Positions 34,853-42,812 of a stretch of DNA of 64,000 nucleotides are shown here, piece after piece. How positions within the stretch are numbered: the stretch's first letter is position 1; every line of letters starts with the position of its first letter. The position numbers and the translations under genes were made by a program. The notes under the pieces are model-generated. The model searched no databases and was not told the DNA's origin. It was given only the letters and a program-made list of their open reading frames with translations. The stretch comes from Halarsenatibacter silvermanii. GTDB lineage: Bacteria > Bacillota > Halanaerobiia > Halanaerobiales > Halarsenatibacteraceae. Location of the stretch: contig NZ_FNGO01000001.1 in NCBI RefSeq assembly GCF_900103135.1, forward strand, positions 124,001-188,000, in the 5' to 3' direction.

Positions 34853-35721
34853 ATTTTATCCACCTCCTCACCTGCAGCCAGATGGTTGACTGGATCGATA
34901 CCCGCGCCCAGTTCAAAACCTGTTCTGATAGCGCTGGTGATAAATTCTTTGGACTTCGCCACCGCTTTTTCCAGCTCCAGTCCCCGGGCCAGATAGGCAG
35001 CTATGGCGGCAGAATAGGTGCAGCCTGTTCCGTGAGTGTTGTTAGAAGGCAGCCTGGGAGCGGAAAATACCCCGGTTTTTTCTCCATCAAAAAGAAGGTC
35101 AAAAGCCTCATCTCCTCCCAGATGGCCGCCTTTGACCAGCACCGCCCCCGGCCCCATCTCAAAAAGTCCCCGGGCCAGTTCTGCCAGCAGATCCCGTTCT
35201 TCCCGGGCGGTCAGTTTATCCGGCGAAAATTCTTTTTTCGCTTTTTTCTGGCCGTACAAAAGTACTCTGGCCTCCTGCAGATTGGGTGTTATGACCGCTG
35301 CCTGCGGCAGAAGTTTCTGGCGGACTGTTTCCACCGCCTCCTCTGCCAGCAGCAGATCTCCGCTGGTGGCCACCATGACCGGATCGACCACCAGATCGAA
35401 TTGATCATACTCACTCAATTTATCGGCCACAACCTCCACTATATCCGCATCGGCCAGCATGCCTGTCTTACCGGCTTTTGGGTTCAGGTCGGAAAAAACC
35501 GAATCCAGCTGCTCCTTTACAAATTCTGGAGAAAGAGATCTGACAGCCTGCACTCCCAGCGTGTTCTGGGCGGTGACCGCAGTTATCACCGACATGCCAT
35601 AAGTATTGAGTACTGTCATTGTCTTAAGATCGGCCTGAATTCCGGCCCCGCCGCCTGAGTCAGACCCGGCAATGGTCAGGATTCTGGGTGGATCTTTCTT
35701 CAATCCGGATGTTTCAGCCAT
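34849..35721 (-). CDS. thiD: Hydroxymethylpyrimidine/phosphomethylpyrimidine kinase
   Basis: 290 residues, ribokinase fold. Phosphorylates HMP twice to HMP-diphosphate. Motifs: TIAGSDSGGGAGIQADLKT at the N-terminus, SVITAVTAQNT, VDPVMVATSGD, ITPNLQEA and the catalytic THGTGCTYSAAIAAYLARG. ATG at 35721 with GGGAGGAG upstream. First gene of the thiDEM operon directly behind the TPP riboswitch and its terminator. Gene set suggests salvage of both thiamine halves; de novo thiC or thiG genes are not in the window. Confidence 0.95.
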   Translation of the reverse strand: MAETSGLKKDPPRILTIAGSDSGGGAGIQADLKTMTVLNTYGMSVITAVTAQNTLGVQAVRSLSPEFVKEQLDSVFSDLNPKAGKTGMLADADIVEVVADKLSEYDQFDLVVDPVMVATSGDLLLAEEAVETVRQKLLPQAAVITPNLQEARVLLYGQKKAKKEFSPDKLTAREERDLLAELARGLFEMGPGAVLVKGGHLGGDEAFDLLFDGEKTGVFSAPRLPSNNTHGTGCTYSAAIAAYLARGLELEKAVAKSKEFITSAIRTGFELGAGIDPVNHLAAGEEVDKI

Positions 35722-35776
35722 GAATATCTCCTCCCTTTGATTTTACCGGTTAAAAAACCTGAAATCATTATGCACA

Positions 35777-35830
35777 TTTAAAAACGGGGACACAGCCCTG
35801 TAAACCCGTGCAGGTGGGCTATGTCCCCGT
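35777..35830 (-). terminator. Riboswitch-controlled intrinsic terminator
   Basis: On the minus strand ACGGGGACATAGCCC and GGGCTGTGTCCCCGT form a 15-bp stem with one G-T pair, followed by TTTTTAAA. It lies between the TPP aptamer and thiD, so TPP binding presumably favours this hairpin and stops transcription before thiD. Confidence 0.8.
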
Positions 35831-35867
35831 GATTTTCACCGTCCGGCTGATGATCTCAGAAGCCGGG

Positions 35868-35962
35868 ACATAACTTCCCTGCGCAGGCATTATCCTGTTC
35901 AGGTTCGAGGGGATCGGGTAAATTCCCGTCTCAGCCGTCAGATCATCCGGCTCCCCCAGTCA
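35868..35962 (-). promoter_or_regulatory. TPP riboswitch (THI element)
   Basis: Minus-strand sequence carries the conserved THI-box elements in order: GGGGGAGCC, GCTGAGACGGG, ACCCGATCCCCTCGAACCTG (the last part is the GAACCTGA core), GGATAATGCCTGCGCAGGGA and AGT. It precedes thiD-thiE-thiM and is followed by a strong terminator, which fits transcriptional repression by thiamine diphosphate. Aptamer limits are approximate. Confidence 0.95.
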
Positions 35963-35997
35963 TGCTCAAATATAAAATTTATTTGCTTTTCAGCGAT

Positions 35998-36759
35998 TCA
36001 AATAACGTCCAGAATCCGTTTGGGAGTTTCAATCAGCTCATCGGCCAGCTCTTCCAGATCTTCCCGGGTTCCCACTCCGCATAAAACCCCGACTACCAGA
36101 CCGGCTCCGGCCCGGCGGCCGGTTTTTAGATCGGTGGGAGTATCTCCGACCATCGCGACCTCTGAACATTCCAGAGACGTCTCAGAACAGAAATTCTCCA
36201 GAACAGCCGGATCGGGCTTGTCAGGGATCTCATCATCGCCGCAGGCTATATATTCAAAATAATCGGTAATATCCAGCTCTTTCATTATGGTCAGAGTTGA
36301 AGGTCTGGTATCAGCTGTGGCCAGTCCCAGCCGATAACCGCGCTCCTTCAGTTTGAAAAAAAGCTCATGCAGATCGGCTGTTTCGCGCAGGTTTTCAGTA
36401 TAATCTACCTCATCGACGCTGTTTTCCATTATCCCGTAAATTCTATCCTCCAGCTCTATTCTGGACCATCCGACCTGAAAATCCTGCTCCAGCAGATAAT
36501 CAGTAAGCTGCCGGGCCGATCGGTCAACCGTGGCCTGGGCAAGATTGCCGTCGGGATCGATATAGCTTTCATCGGTCTCTATACCGAAAATGTCCATAAT
36601 CCCTGCTTCCAGCCGCTCGTATTCAGACGCGCCGGGCTCTACCGGGGTGAATTCAGCTATGATTTTTTCGGCGGTCTTTTCCACCATGGGCAGCCAGAGG
36701 GTATAAAAATCTATTATGGTACCATCTTTATCGAAGACTATTCCCTTGATGTCGGACAA
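35998..36759 (-). CDS. HAD-superfamily phosphatase
   Basis: 253 residues. Motif I IVFDKDGTIIDF (with both aspartates), motif II LATADTRP, motif III CGDDEIPDKPDP (Lys) and motif IV VAMVGDTPTDLKTG: a complete haloacid-dehalogenase phosphatase resembling phosphoglycolate phosphatase Gph. Substrate undetermined. TTG start at 36759 with CAGGAGGT upstream. It lies just upstream of the thiamine riboswitch on the same strand but is probably a separate transcript. Confidence 0.85.
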   Translation of the reverse strand: MSDIKGIVFDKDGTIIDFYTLWLPMVEKTAEKIIAEFTPVEPGASEYERLEAGIMDIFGIETDESYIDPDGNLAQATVDRSARQLTDYLLEQDFQVGWSRIELEDRIYGIMENSVDEVDYTENLRETADLHELFFKLKERGYRLGLATADTRPSTLTIMKELDITDYFEYIACGDDEIPDKPDPAVLENFCSETSLECSEVAMVGDTPTDLKTGRRAGAGLVVGVLCGVGTREDLEELADELIETPKRILDVI

Positions 36760-36825
36760 AGCAAAAACCTCCTGTAGACAAATACTGAAGTTTAAACCGA
36801 AAAGATTCCGGAAAATGCTCAGAAG

Positions 36826-37032
36826 TCAGTCCTGTTCCTCCTGTGCGGCCAGCATATCCGACAGCTTCTGACCGCCCACACCTACCATATCCGGCGTGCG
36901 CTCTTCCAGATAAACAACAAAATTATCCTCATCTATGCCGGTAACCTCGCTTCCAACCTCGGTAAGCCCTTCGATGGCCTCCTGTTTTTGTTCCTCGTCC
37001 AGCTCAGGGCAGTAAAAATGAATAGTTGGCAT
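36826..37032 (-). CDS. 4-oxalocrotonate tautomerase-like protein
   Basis: 68 residues, with the amino-terminal proline (Pro after the initiator Met, PTIHFYC) that serves as the catalytic base in tautomerase-superfamily enzymes. Length is that of short 4-OT subunits, which work as hexamers. The usual Arg residues are not obvious beyond ERTPDMVGVGG. ATG at 37032 behind AAGGAGG. Substrate unknown. It is 67 bases upstream of the HAD gene on the same strand, so an operon is possible. Confidence 0.75.
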   Translation of the reverse strand: MPTIHFYCPELDEEQKQEAIEGLTEVGSEVTGIDEDNFVVYLEERTPDMVGVGGQKLSDMLAAQEEQD

Positions 37033-37248
37033 ATTTTTAGCCTCCTTATCGCTGTTTTTATCAGGAGCGCTTCTCCGGTTCTTTTACCTGCTTTTTTACC
37101 CACTTCTATTACCCACTTCTAAAAGCTGCCAGGCTGACCTGCCTGCGGTGGGTATTATATAAATTTTAGGTAAAATTTGCAAGCTGACATCCTGATCTAT
37201 CGCCCTCCGGCTTGTTCCAGCAAAAAATCAGCAAAAAATTCAGGTCGA

Positions 37249-37812
37249 TCAGTCCTTATGCCAGAGTTTTTGTTTGCTGGTCGAAACAGCGAATAAACCT
37301 TCATCCACGAGCTCCTGAACTTCATCCTTTGTTCGTATCAGCCCTCCGCCAATTACGGGACAGGATTTTTTGACGCTTTCGATGAAGTAGGGAGCGGCTA
37401 TCCCCGGTAAAATTTCTACCGCGTCAGGTCTGTTGCTATTTAACATATCCCGGCCGCTTTTGATAGCTGCCGAATCAAGCAAAAACAGCCTCTGCACGGC
37501 CATAAGATCTTTTTCCCGGGCCGCCCTGATCACGTTGCCCCGGGTGGAGACCAGACCATCGCAGAGCTCTTTTTCGGCCAGATAATCAACAGCCTGCCTG
37601 TCATTGGCCAATCCCTTGACCAGATCGAGATGAATAAAAACAAGCTGATCGTTTTCTTTAATGCGCCGGACCATCTCCGGTATATTTATAAGATCGGCCT
37701 CGAGCAAAAATATAATGATCACATCGCTATTTAAAGCTCTTTTTAAAGCCTGCTCTCCCCGCACGCCTGCTATCACGGGGTGATCCTCCAGATAATTACT
37801 GAGATGCTGCAT
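37249..37812 (-). CDS. glpP: Glycerol-3-phosphate responsive antiterminator
   Basis: 187 residues, TIM-barrel-like RNA-binding regulator. Shows the GlpP pattern VIAGVRGEQALKRALNS, VFIHLDLVKGLANDRQAVDYLA, GLVSTRGNVIRAA, FLLDSAAI and PVIGGGLIRTKDEV. In B. subtilis GlpP binds glycerol-3-phosphate and prevents termination in glp leaders. ATG at 37812 with GGAGGAG upstream. It follows the glycerophosphodiester phosphodiesterase gene and the ugp-like transporter genes, so it probably controls this phospholipid-glycerol uptake region. Confidence 0.9.
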   Translation of the reverse strand: MQHLSNYLEDHPVIAGVRGEQALKRALNSDVIIIFLLEADLINIPEMVRRIKENDQLVFIHLDLVKGLANDRQAVDYLAEKELCDGLVSTRGNVIRAAREKDLMAVQRLFLLDSAAIKSGRDMLNSNRPDAVEILPGIAAPYFIESVKKSCPVIGGGLIRTKDEVQELVDEGLFAVSTSKQKLWHKD

Positions 37813-37843
37813 GCTATCTCCTCCCGCTTTGCTCGAGCAAAAT

Positions 37844-38575
37844 TTATTCTCCGGTCAACTCCTCGCGCAGTGAAAGGGCAGCCTCCGCCTCATCGGTGAT
37901 GATCATATCGACACCCAGCTCGATCAATTTTTCGATGCGGTCATGGTCATTGGTTCCGTAAGCAGCGACTTTCAGCCCGTTGCGGTGAGCACCGGACAGC
38001 ATTTTTTCGGTCACCGTTCTGTGCATAGGGATAAGATGGTCGGCACCGAGCTGACGCGCATAATCCCAGGGCCTGTAAAGCCGGGAATAGTATAAGATGC
38101 CCTTTTTAATATCAGGAGCTATCTCATGTAGATTATGGATGGTATAGTGATTGAAGCTGGTAACCAGGGTTTTCTCTTCCAATCCCCGGGCCGCCAGAGC
38201 TTGAACCAGCTTCTTTTCTTGCTCAAGATCATCGCCGTCGCGCTGTTTTAGCTCAATATTGATCATGTCCATATTTTCCACCACGGCCAGAGTCTCTTCC
38301 AGAGTGGGGATATATTGTTCGCCGTTTTCAGTGCTGCCCGTTTCCAGCTTGATCTTTTTTAGCTCGCTCAGGCTGTAATCGCTCACATAACCGCTGCCTT
38401 TAGTATGATTGTCGATCTTTTGATCATGGAAAACGACCAGCTCGTTATCTTCTGTAAACTGCACATCCAGCTCTACTCCATCTCCATCGCCTTTAGCCGC
38501 CTGCTCAAAGGCCAGAATTGTATTGGCCGGTGCATTGTTCTCATCGCCCCTGTGATAAATTATCTTTGAACTCAT
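37844..38575 (-). CDS. Glycerophosphodiester phosphodiesterase
   Basis: 243 residues, cytoplasmic (no signal peptide). Cleaves glycerophosphodiesters to glycerol-3-phosphate and an alcohol. Motifs: IYHRGDENNAPANT (usual form HRGxxxxxPENT; here Ala replaces the Glu), DGVELDVQFTEDNELVVFHD with the Glu/Asp metal ligands and catalytic His, MINIELKQ and VDMIITDEAE at the end. Located between the ugp-type importer and glpP, it would act on the imported diester. ATG at 38575. Confidence 0.9.
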   Translation of the reverse strand: MSSKIIYHRGDENNAPANTILAFEQAAKGDGDGVELDVQFTEDNELVVFHDQKIDNHTKGSGYVSDYSLSELKKIKLETGSTENGEQYIPTLEETLAVVENMDMINIELKQRDGDDLEQEKKLVQALAARGLEEKTLVTSFNHYTIHNLHEIAPDIKKGILYYSRLYRPWDYARQLGADHLIPMHRTVTEKMLSGAHRNGLKVAAYGTNDHDRIEKLIELGVDMIITDEAEAALSLREELTGE

Positions 38576-38650
38576 TTTTATTGTGAAACCTCCATTATCG
38601 TTATGATTAACTTCTTAAAGCTCTGTAAACTCAAACTCACAAAAAAATTT

Positions 38651-38727
38651 TGATTTTCCCTGTCTTCGGCCGGTAAATAGGCATGATAGTGATCTTATGC
38701 GATATCTATCAACTGATAAGAAGAAAC
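38651..38727 (+). repeat. MITE-like repeat, copy D
   Basis: Starts near GATTTTCCCTGTCTTC and GGTAAATAGG, matching the left end of copy A (CCCGTCTTCTGTTGGCAAAT), then continues directly into the core ATGATAGTGATCTTATGCGA and CTATCAACTGATAAGAAGAA. It lacks the internal segment of A, so it may be an internal-deletion form. Located in the gap between the MFS gene and the phosphodiesterase gene. Confidence 0.6.
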
Positions 38728-38735
38728 AAAGTTTT

Positions 38736-40016
38736 TCAGCCGTCAGGTCGCGAATCTCTATGATAAAGTGCTGCCGCTCCCAGAAGAAAAAGGGCGCATA
38801 GAATATAAAGGCGCTGCACCGGCAGTCCCAGTCCGACCAGGTTAAGAGCCAGCGGCCCCAGGGCAGCTCCTACATCACCAGCAGTAGTCAGCCCCGCCAT
38901 CCGGCTGCGCAGGCTGTAACCCGTAAATTTACCAGTGTTGACATACAGCAGAACCACCAGCAGACTGGTCAGCAAAAAAATAGCGCCGGGCAGTAACAGC
39001 ACAACCAATGGTATATCGACCAGGGCAAAGATAAACAGCAGAATACCCTGTGCGATCAGAGCTATTTTCAGCAGTGCCCGGGAGTCGAGAATATCGCTGA
39101 GATAACCCATAAACGGGCTGAAAACTATATCAAAAAGATAGCGGGAAGATAGCACCATGCCGCTGACAGCAGCAATACTCACAGTCCAGACTAATATACC
39201 GATTTCATCGCCATAAAGCTGGTTCAGATAAAAACCGTAGCTGGAATTTATCACACCTCTGGCGGTAAAATGTACGGCCAGACCGGCTGCCAGCAGGGCA
39301 GCGAAGGATGGATCGCGAATGAGGTTTAAAAGAGAGGTCAGACCACTTTTTTCCGGGACCACCACCTCACCCTTTTCTTCATCATTTACTTCACCACCAT
39401 AAAAGCGAAAGTAAAAATAGAGCAGCAGTGCCGCACCTACCACGCTGACAGCTCCCAGCAGGTAAGCAGCCAGAGTAAAATTAAAACCACCGGCCAGAAA
39501 ACCGCCTAAAATCATTCCGGCCAGGCCGCCAGTTCGGGTCACCGATTGAAATAGACCTGAAAGCCTGCCCTCTTTACTTTTATTTTCCTCAGGCTTTGAA
39601 CTCTCCTGCGAAGACCGGCTATCGGATTCATCTTCCGAAAAAATGTCGACAAGAATTTTTAATCTCATCAGAGAATAACTGATTCCCCAGATAAGTCTCA
39701 TCGCCAGAAGATACAAAAATCCCTGATGAAAGCCGTACAGCACTGTGGTAGCCGTGCCGGCCACAACCGCCCCGGCAAAAGGTATCTCAGTTCCGAAGCG
39801 CCGGAATATTGAGGCAGCCCAGAAGTTAGAACCAAATCTGATAATCCGGTTGATGCTGAGTAAAATTCCTACCTGGCCCACAGAAAGACCTATAATGCCG
39901 GCCTGAGCAGGCAGGACAGCATACAGCATCGAATCTCCGAGCAGTGAAAAAGCAAGAATAACAAACAAAATCAATTTATCCGGGTGGCGGCGGCAGATAT
40001 TTTTAAATTCCTGCAC
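38736..40016 (-). CDS. MFS transporter
   Basis: 426 residues, about twelve membrane segments, with a charged central loop (residues 130-155, rich in Ser, Glu, Lys) between the two halves. Sequence type is that of drug-efflux or sugar-efflux MFS proteins; an A-motif-like stretch GYLSDILDSRALLK is in the second half. GTG start at 40016. Located between the TIM-barrel isomerase and the phosphodiesterase genes, 15 bases after the former, so co-transcribed with the ugp-type genes. Substrate unknown; a glycerophosphodiester or sugar-alcohol role is only inference. Confidence 0.82.
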   Translation of the reverse strand: MQEFKNICRRHPDKLILFVILAFSLLGDSMLYAVLPAQAGIIGLSVGQVGILLSINRIIRFGSNFWAASIFRRFGTEIPFAGAVVAGTATTVLYGFHQGFLYLLAMRLIWGISYSLMRLKILVDIFSEDESDSRSSQESSKPEENKSKEGRLSGLFQSVTRTGGLAGMILGGFLAGGFNFTLAAYLLGAVSVVGAALLLYFYFRFYGGEVNDEEKGEVVVPEKSGLTSLLNLIRDPSFAALLAAGLAVHFTARGVINSSYGFYLNQLYGDEIGILVWTVSIAAVSGMVLSSRYLFDIVFSPFMGYLSDILDSRALLKIALIAQGILLFIFALVDIPLVVLLLPGAIFLLTSLLVVLLYVNTGKFTGYSLRSRMAGLTTAGDVGAALGPLALNLVGLGLPVQRLYILCALFLLGAAALYHRDSRPDG

Positions 40017-40031
40017 CTGACTTCACCGTCC

Positions 40032-40937
40032 TCACGGACCGATAAGTCCCAGCTTCTTGAGGTATTCAGCCGAAGCTGAGGCCGGTTTTAAGCCTGTCAC
40101 CTCAGTAATCAGCGATCCTGAGAAGCTCAGATCGGCCAGGAACGATAAAAACTCCTCATAATCGATCAGACCCTGCTCCAGCGGCCGGTGGTCCTGCATC
40201 TGGCAGGTTTTAGGGCGGTCCGGCAGCCTTTCACCCGCTTTTATGTTGTGAATGTGCAGAGAAGCTATCCGCCTCTGATGCTGCTGAAAATAATGTTTAA
40301 TATTTTCATCCCTGATGAATTCGTGGCCGACATCATAGGTCAGAGAAGTATCATGACGCCTGCTCAGCTCGAGCAGACGATCCGGGTCCGTTTTTACCAG
40401 ATTCTCCAGGCAGAGCCGGCGACTTTTATCAAGATCGGCGGTTATCCCGGCTATACTTCTGGAAGCTGCTTCCATAACACGCTTAAGAAAACTCTGCCTG
40501 ACGCTGATGTCGGAAACCAGCCCCTGCGCCCTTTCTTCCATATTCTGAAAGACATGCAGCACCAGCTGTTCGGGTTCAGCCGGTTCAGCTATGGCTATAC
40601 TCCGCCTTATGGCCTCTAGAGCACCTTTCCTGACTCTTTTATCGGGATTGTCGATATCGGTCCACCAGAAAGGCAGGTGCAGGGAAAAACTGATATCATT
40701 CTCCTGCCGGTAGCCGGCCAGCCGGGAAAATAATTCTTCCCGGTCAGCTTTTGACATTGTATGGCGCAGAGTATCGCTTAAAATCTCGACCTGTTCAAAA
40801 CCCAGCTCGATCATATTTTCCAGGCCGGCCAGATAATCGGCCGGCTCAAGCCTGTATTCCTCGCCGCCTTCCCGGCGCAGTCTATCGAATGTAAAACAGT
40901 CGTTAACTCCCATCCTTGCTTCCAGTTCTTTTAGCAT
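40032..40937 (-). CDS. Sugar phosphate isomerase/epimerase (AP endonuclease 2 family TIM barrel)
   Basis: 301 residues. Shows the xylose-isomerase-like barrel pattern: FSLHLPFWW, LVLHVFQN, CLENLVKTDPDRLLEL, LTYDVGHEF, ASLHIHNI and GSLITEVTG, giving the Glu/Asp/His metal ligands (Glu in ENL, Asp in YDVGH, His in HIHN, Glu in TEV). Role could be isomerisation of a sugar or inositol derivative. ATG at 40937 behind GGTGATT. It lies 65 bases after ugpE in the same direction. Confidence 0.82.
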   Translation of the reverse strand: MLKELEARMGVNDCFTFDRLRREGGEEYRLEPADYLAGLENMIELGFEQVEILSDTLRHTMSKADREELFSRLAGYRQENDISFSLHLPFWWTDIDNPDKRVRKGALEAIRRSIAIAEPAEPEQLVLHVFQNMEERAQGLVSDISVRQSFLKRVMEAASRSIAGITADLDKSRRLCLENLVKTDPDRLLELSRRHDTSLTYDVGHEFIRDENIKHYFQQHQRRIASLHIHNIKAGERLPDRPKTCQMQDHRPLEQGLIDYEEFLSFLADLSFSGSLITEVTGLKPASASAEYLKKLGLIGP

Positions 40938-41002
40938 ATCAAAATCACCATCTACTTTCCAGATAGCTGTGAAATCTCCTGGCGCTGCGAAGAGCCTATC
41001 TT

Positions 41003-41839
41003 TTATTTGTTGGGTTCGATAAGTCCTTTAACGAAATAACGCTGCAAACCTAAAATAACTACCAGCGGAGGCACCATGGCCGAAACCACATAGGGCATAA
41101 TCAAAGTCCAGTCCGGCAGCTGACCGCCTCCTGGAATCAGCCCTTCTATTCCGAGCTGAACCACCCTCATCTCAGAACTGGTCGTTATCAAAAGCGGCCA
41201 GAGATACTGATTCCAGGTCCAGATGAAGAGGATGACAAAAAGAGCTGCGGCATTGGTTTTGATGAGGGGCAGGAGAACGTGAAAGAAAAATTGAAGCGGC
41301 CCGCCTCCATCAATAACAGTGGCTTCAGCCAGCTCGTTGGGTATTGTCTTGAATATCTGCCGGAACAAAAATGTTCCGGTTGCCGAAGCTATCATCGGCA
41401 GTATCAAACCCTGATAGGTGTCAATCATTCCCAGCGATGATACCACCTCATAAGTTGACATCAGCCTGACCGGAACCGGCATCATAAGAGTAAAAAGAGT
41501 CAGGAAGAATACCGGAGCCGCCAGCTTGAAATCGAAAAACACGATGGCATAAGCCGTCATCAGCGATATTATCAATTTCCCGAAGGTCACAGACAGAGAG
41601 AATACTGTACTGTTGAAAAGAGCCCGGGGAAGATCAGTCCCATGCCATACTCTGTAAAAATTGGTCACCAGCTGATCACCGGGGGTGAAGGTCGGCGGCC
41701 TCTCATAAACTTCAACTCTCTCTGAACTGCTGACGATAAAAGAGTAATAAACCGGAAAAATTATGACAATCAACAGCAATATCAAAAGAATATGAACAAA
41801 TATATTGCTCTCAATTATGGCATTAAGTCTATCAAGCAT
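41003..41839 (-). CDS. ABC transporter permease, UgpE/MalG-like (carbohydrate uptake)
   Basis: About 278 residues with six membrane segments and the EAA loop GGGPLQFFFHVLLPLIKTNAA that docks the ATPase. The best match in type is the CUT1 family, UgpE. Translation starts at the ATG at 41839 (GGGGAG upstream), which overlaps the ugpA-like stop by eight bases; the reading from 41887 is rejected. Second permease of the ugpB-ugpA-ugpE set. No ATPase (UgpC/MsmX) gene lies in the window, so a shared ATPase encoded elsewhere is expected. Confidence 0.92.
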   Translation of the reverse strand: MLDRLNAIIESNIFVHILLILLLIVIIFPVYYSFIVSSSERVEVYERPPTFTPGDQLVTNFYRVWHGTDLPRALFNSTVFSLSVTFGKLIISLMTAYAIVFFDFKLAAPVFFLTLFTLMMPVPVRLMSTYEVVSSLGMIDTYQGLILPMIASATGTFLFRQIFKTIPNELAEATVIDGGGPLQFFFHVLLPLIKTNAAALFVILFIWTWNQYLWPLLITTSSEMRVVQLGIEGLIPGGGQLPDWTLIMPYVVSAMVPPLVVILGLQRYFVKGLIEPNK

Positions 41840-42710
41840 AATAGACTCCCCTCTGCGCGTATTTAAATTGCAGATAGACCAGACCAACTGCTATTACAAA
41901 CATAATCACCGACTGAGCTGCGGAAAAGCCCGGCATCAGATGGGTAACTCCGTCGCGATAGGCTGAATAAACCATGACGTTGGTAGCCCCGCCGGGACCT
42001 CCTTTGGTGACAGTATGAACCAGGCCAAAAATCTGATAGAAGGCATAAATTAAATTCATGGTGAAGAGAAAGAAGGTGGTCGGGGAGATAAGCGGAAAAA
42101 TTATTTTGCGAAAACGTCCTATAGCCCCCGCACCGTCTATCGAAGCAGCCTCGAGCAAATTCTGGGGGATATTCTGCAGCCCGGCCAGATAAAAAGCAAT
42201 ATTGTAGCCCAAATTTCTCCAGATAGCGGCAATTATAAGCAGAATTAGAGCATGAGATCCCCGTTCCAGCCAGTTTAGATAAAGAGGTGAGATGTAGGTT
42301 AACACACCATAGGAGGGATGAAATAAAAACATCCAGATAGCGCCCACAACGGCCGGAGAGAGTGCGTAAGGCCAGATGAGAGCGGTACGGTAAAATGACA
42401 GGCCTTTTATTTTGCGGTTGAGCAGAAGACTTATCATAAGCCCCAGAGCCAGACCTATAAAAGTGACCGCCAGGGTAAATATCAGGGTGACAATGATGGT
42501 CTGCTGATATTCCGTTGAAGTTAGAAGATCGATATAATTTTCCAGGCCCACAAATACGCGACCATGACCAAAAGCATCGCTCATATAAGTACTCATTCGA
42601 AAGGATTCAAAGGTGGGAAAGACGATAAAAATAAGGACCACTACTACCTGAGGTAAGACCAGAAGGTAAGGCAAGATTTGATTGGGAAATTTAAATTTAT
42701 CCCGATCCAT
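41832..42710 (-). CDS. ABC transporter permease, UgpA/MalF-like (carbohydrate uptake)
   Basis: 292 residues, six membrane segments, EAA loop ASIDGAGAIGRFRKIIFPLISPT near residues 190-212. CUT1-family permease of a glycerol-3-phosphate, glycerophosphodiester or oligosaccharide importer. ATG at 42710 with GAGGAGG upstream. It follows the binding-protein gene after a hairpin (42747-42778), a common arrangement that lets the binding protein be made in excess. Neighbouring glpP and phosphodiesterase genes favour a glycerol-phosphate substrate. Confidence 0.92.
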   Translation of the reverse strand: MDRDKFKFPNQILPYLLVLPQVVVVLIFIVFPTFESFRMSTYMSDAFGHGRVFVGLENYIDLLTSTEYQQTIIVTLIFTLAVTFIGLALGLMISLLLNRKIKGLSFYRTALIWPYALSPAVVGAIWMFLFHPSYGVLTYISPLYLNWLERGSHALILLIIAAIWRNLGYNIAFYLAGLQNIPQNLLEAASIDGAGAIGRFRKIIFPLISPTTFFLFTMNLIYAFYQIFGLVHTVTKGGPGGATNVMVYSAYRDGVTHLMPGFSAAQSVIMFVIAVGLVYLQFKYAQRGVYYA

Positions 42711-42746
42711 TCAATATTCCTCCTCAACAGAGTTTAAAAGAACTAG

Positions 42747-42778
42747 CCCCTGGCTGATGTAAATCTCTCAGCCAGGGG
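42747..42778 (-). terminator. Intercistronic hairpin between ugpB-like and ugpA-like genes
   Basis: CCCCTGGCTGA and TCAGCCAGGGG are exact reverse complements (11 bp) around a ten-base loop, followed on the minus strand by CTAGTTCTTTT. Likely a partial terminator or mRNA-stabilising stem that raises binding-protein expression over the permeases. Confidence 0.6.
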
Positions 42779-42812
42779 AAGTGACAGTTTAACCTATAAT
42801 CTCAAAATTCAT

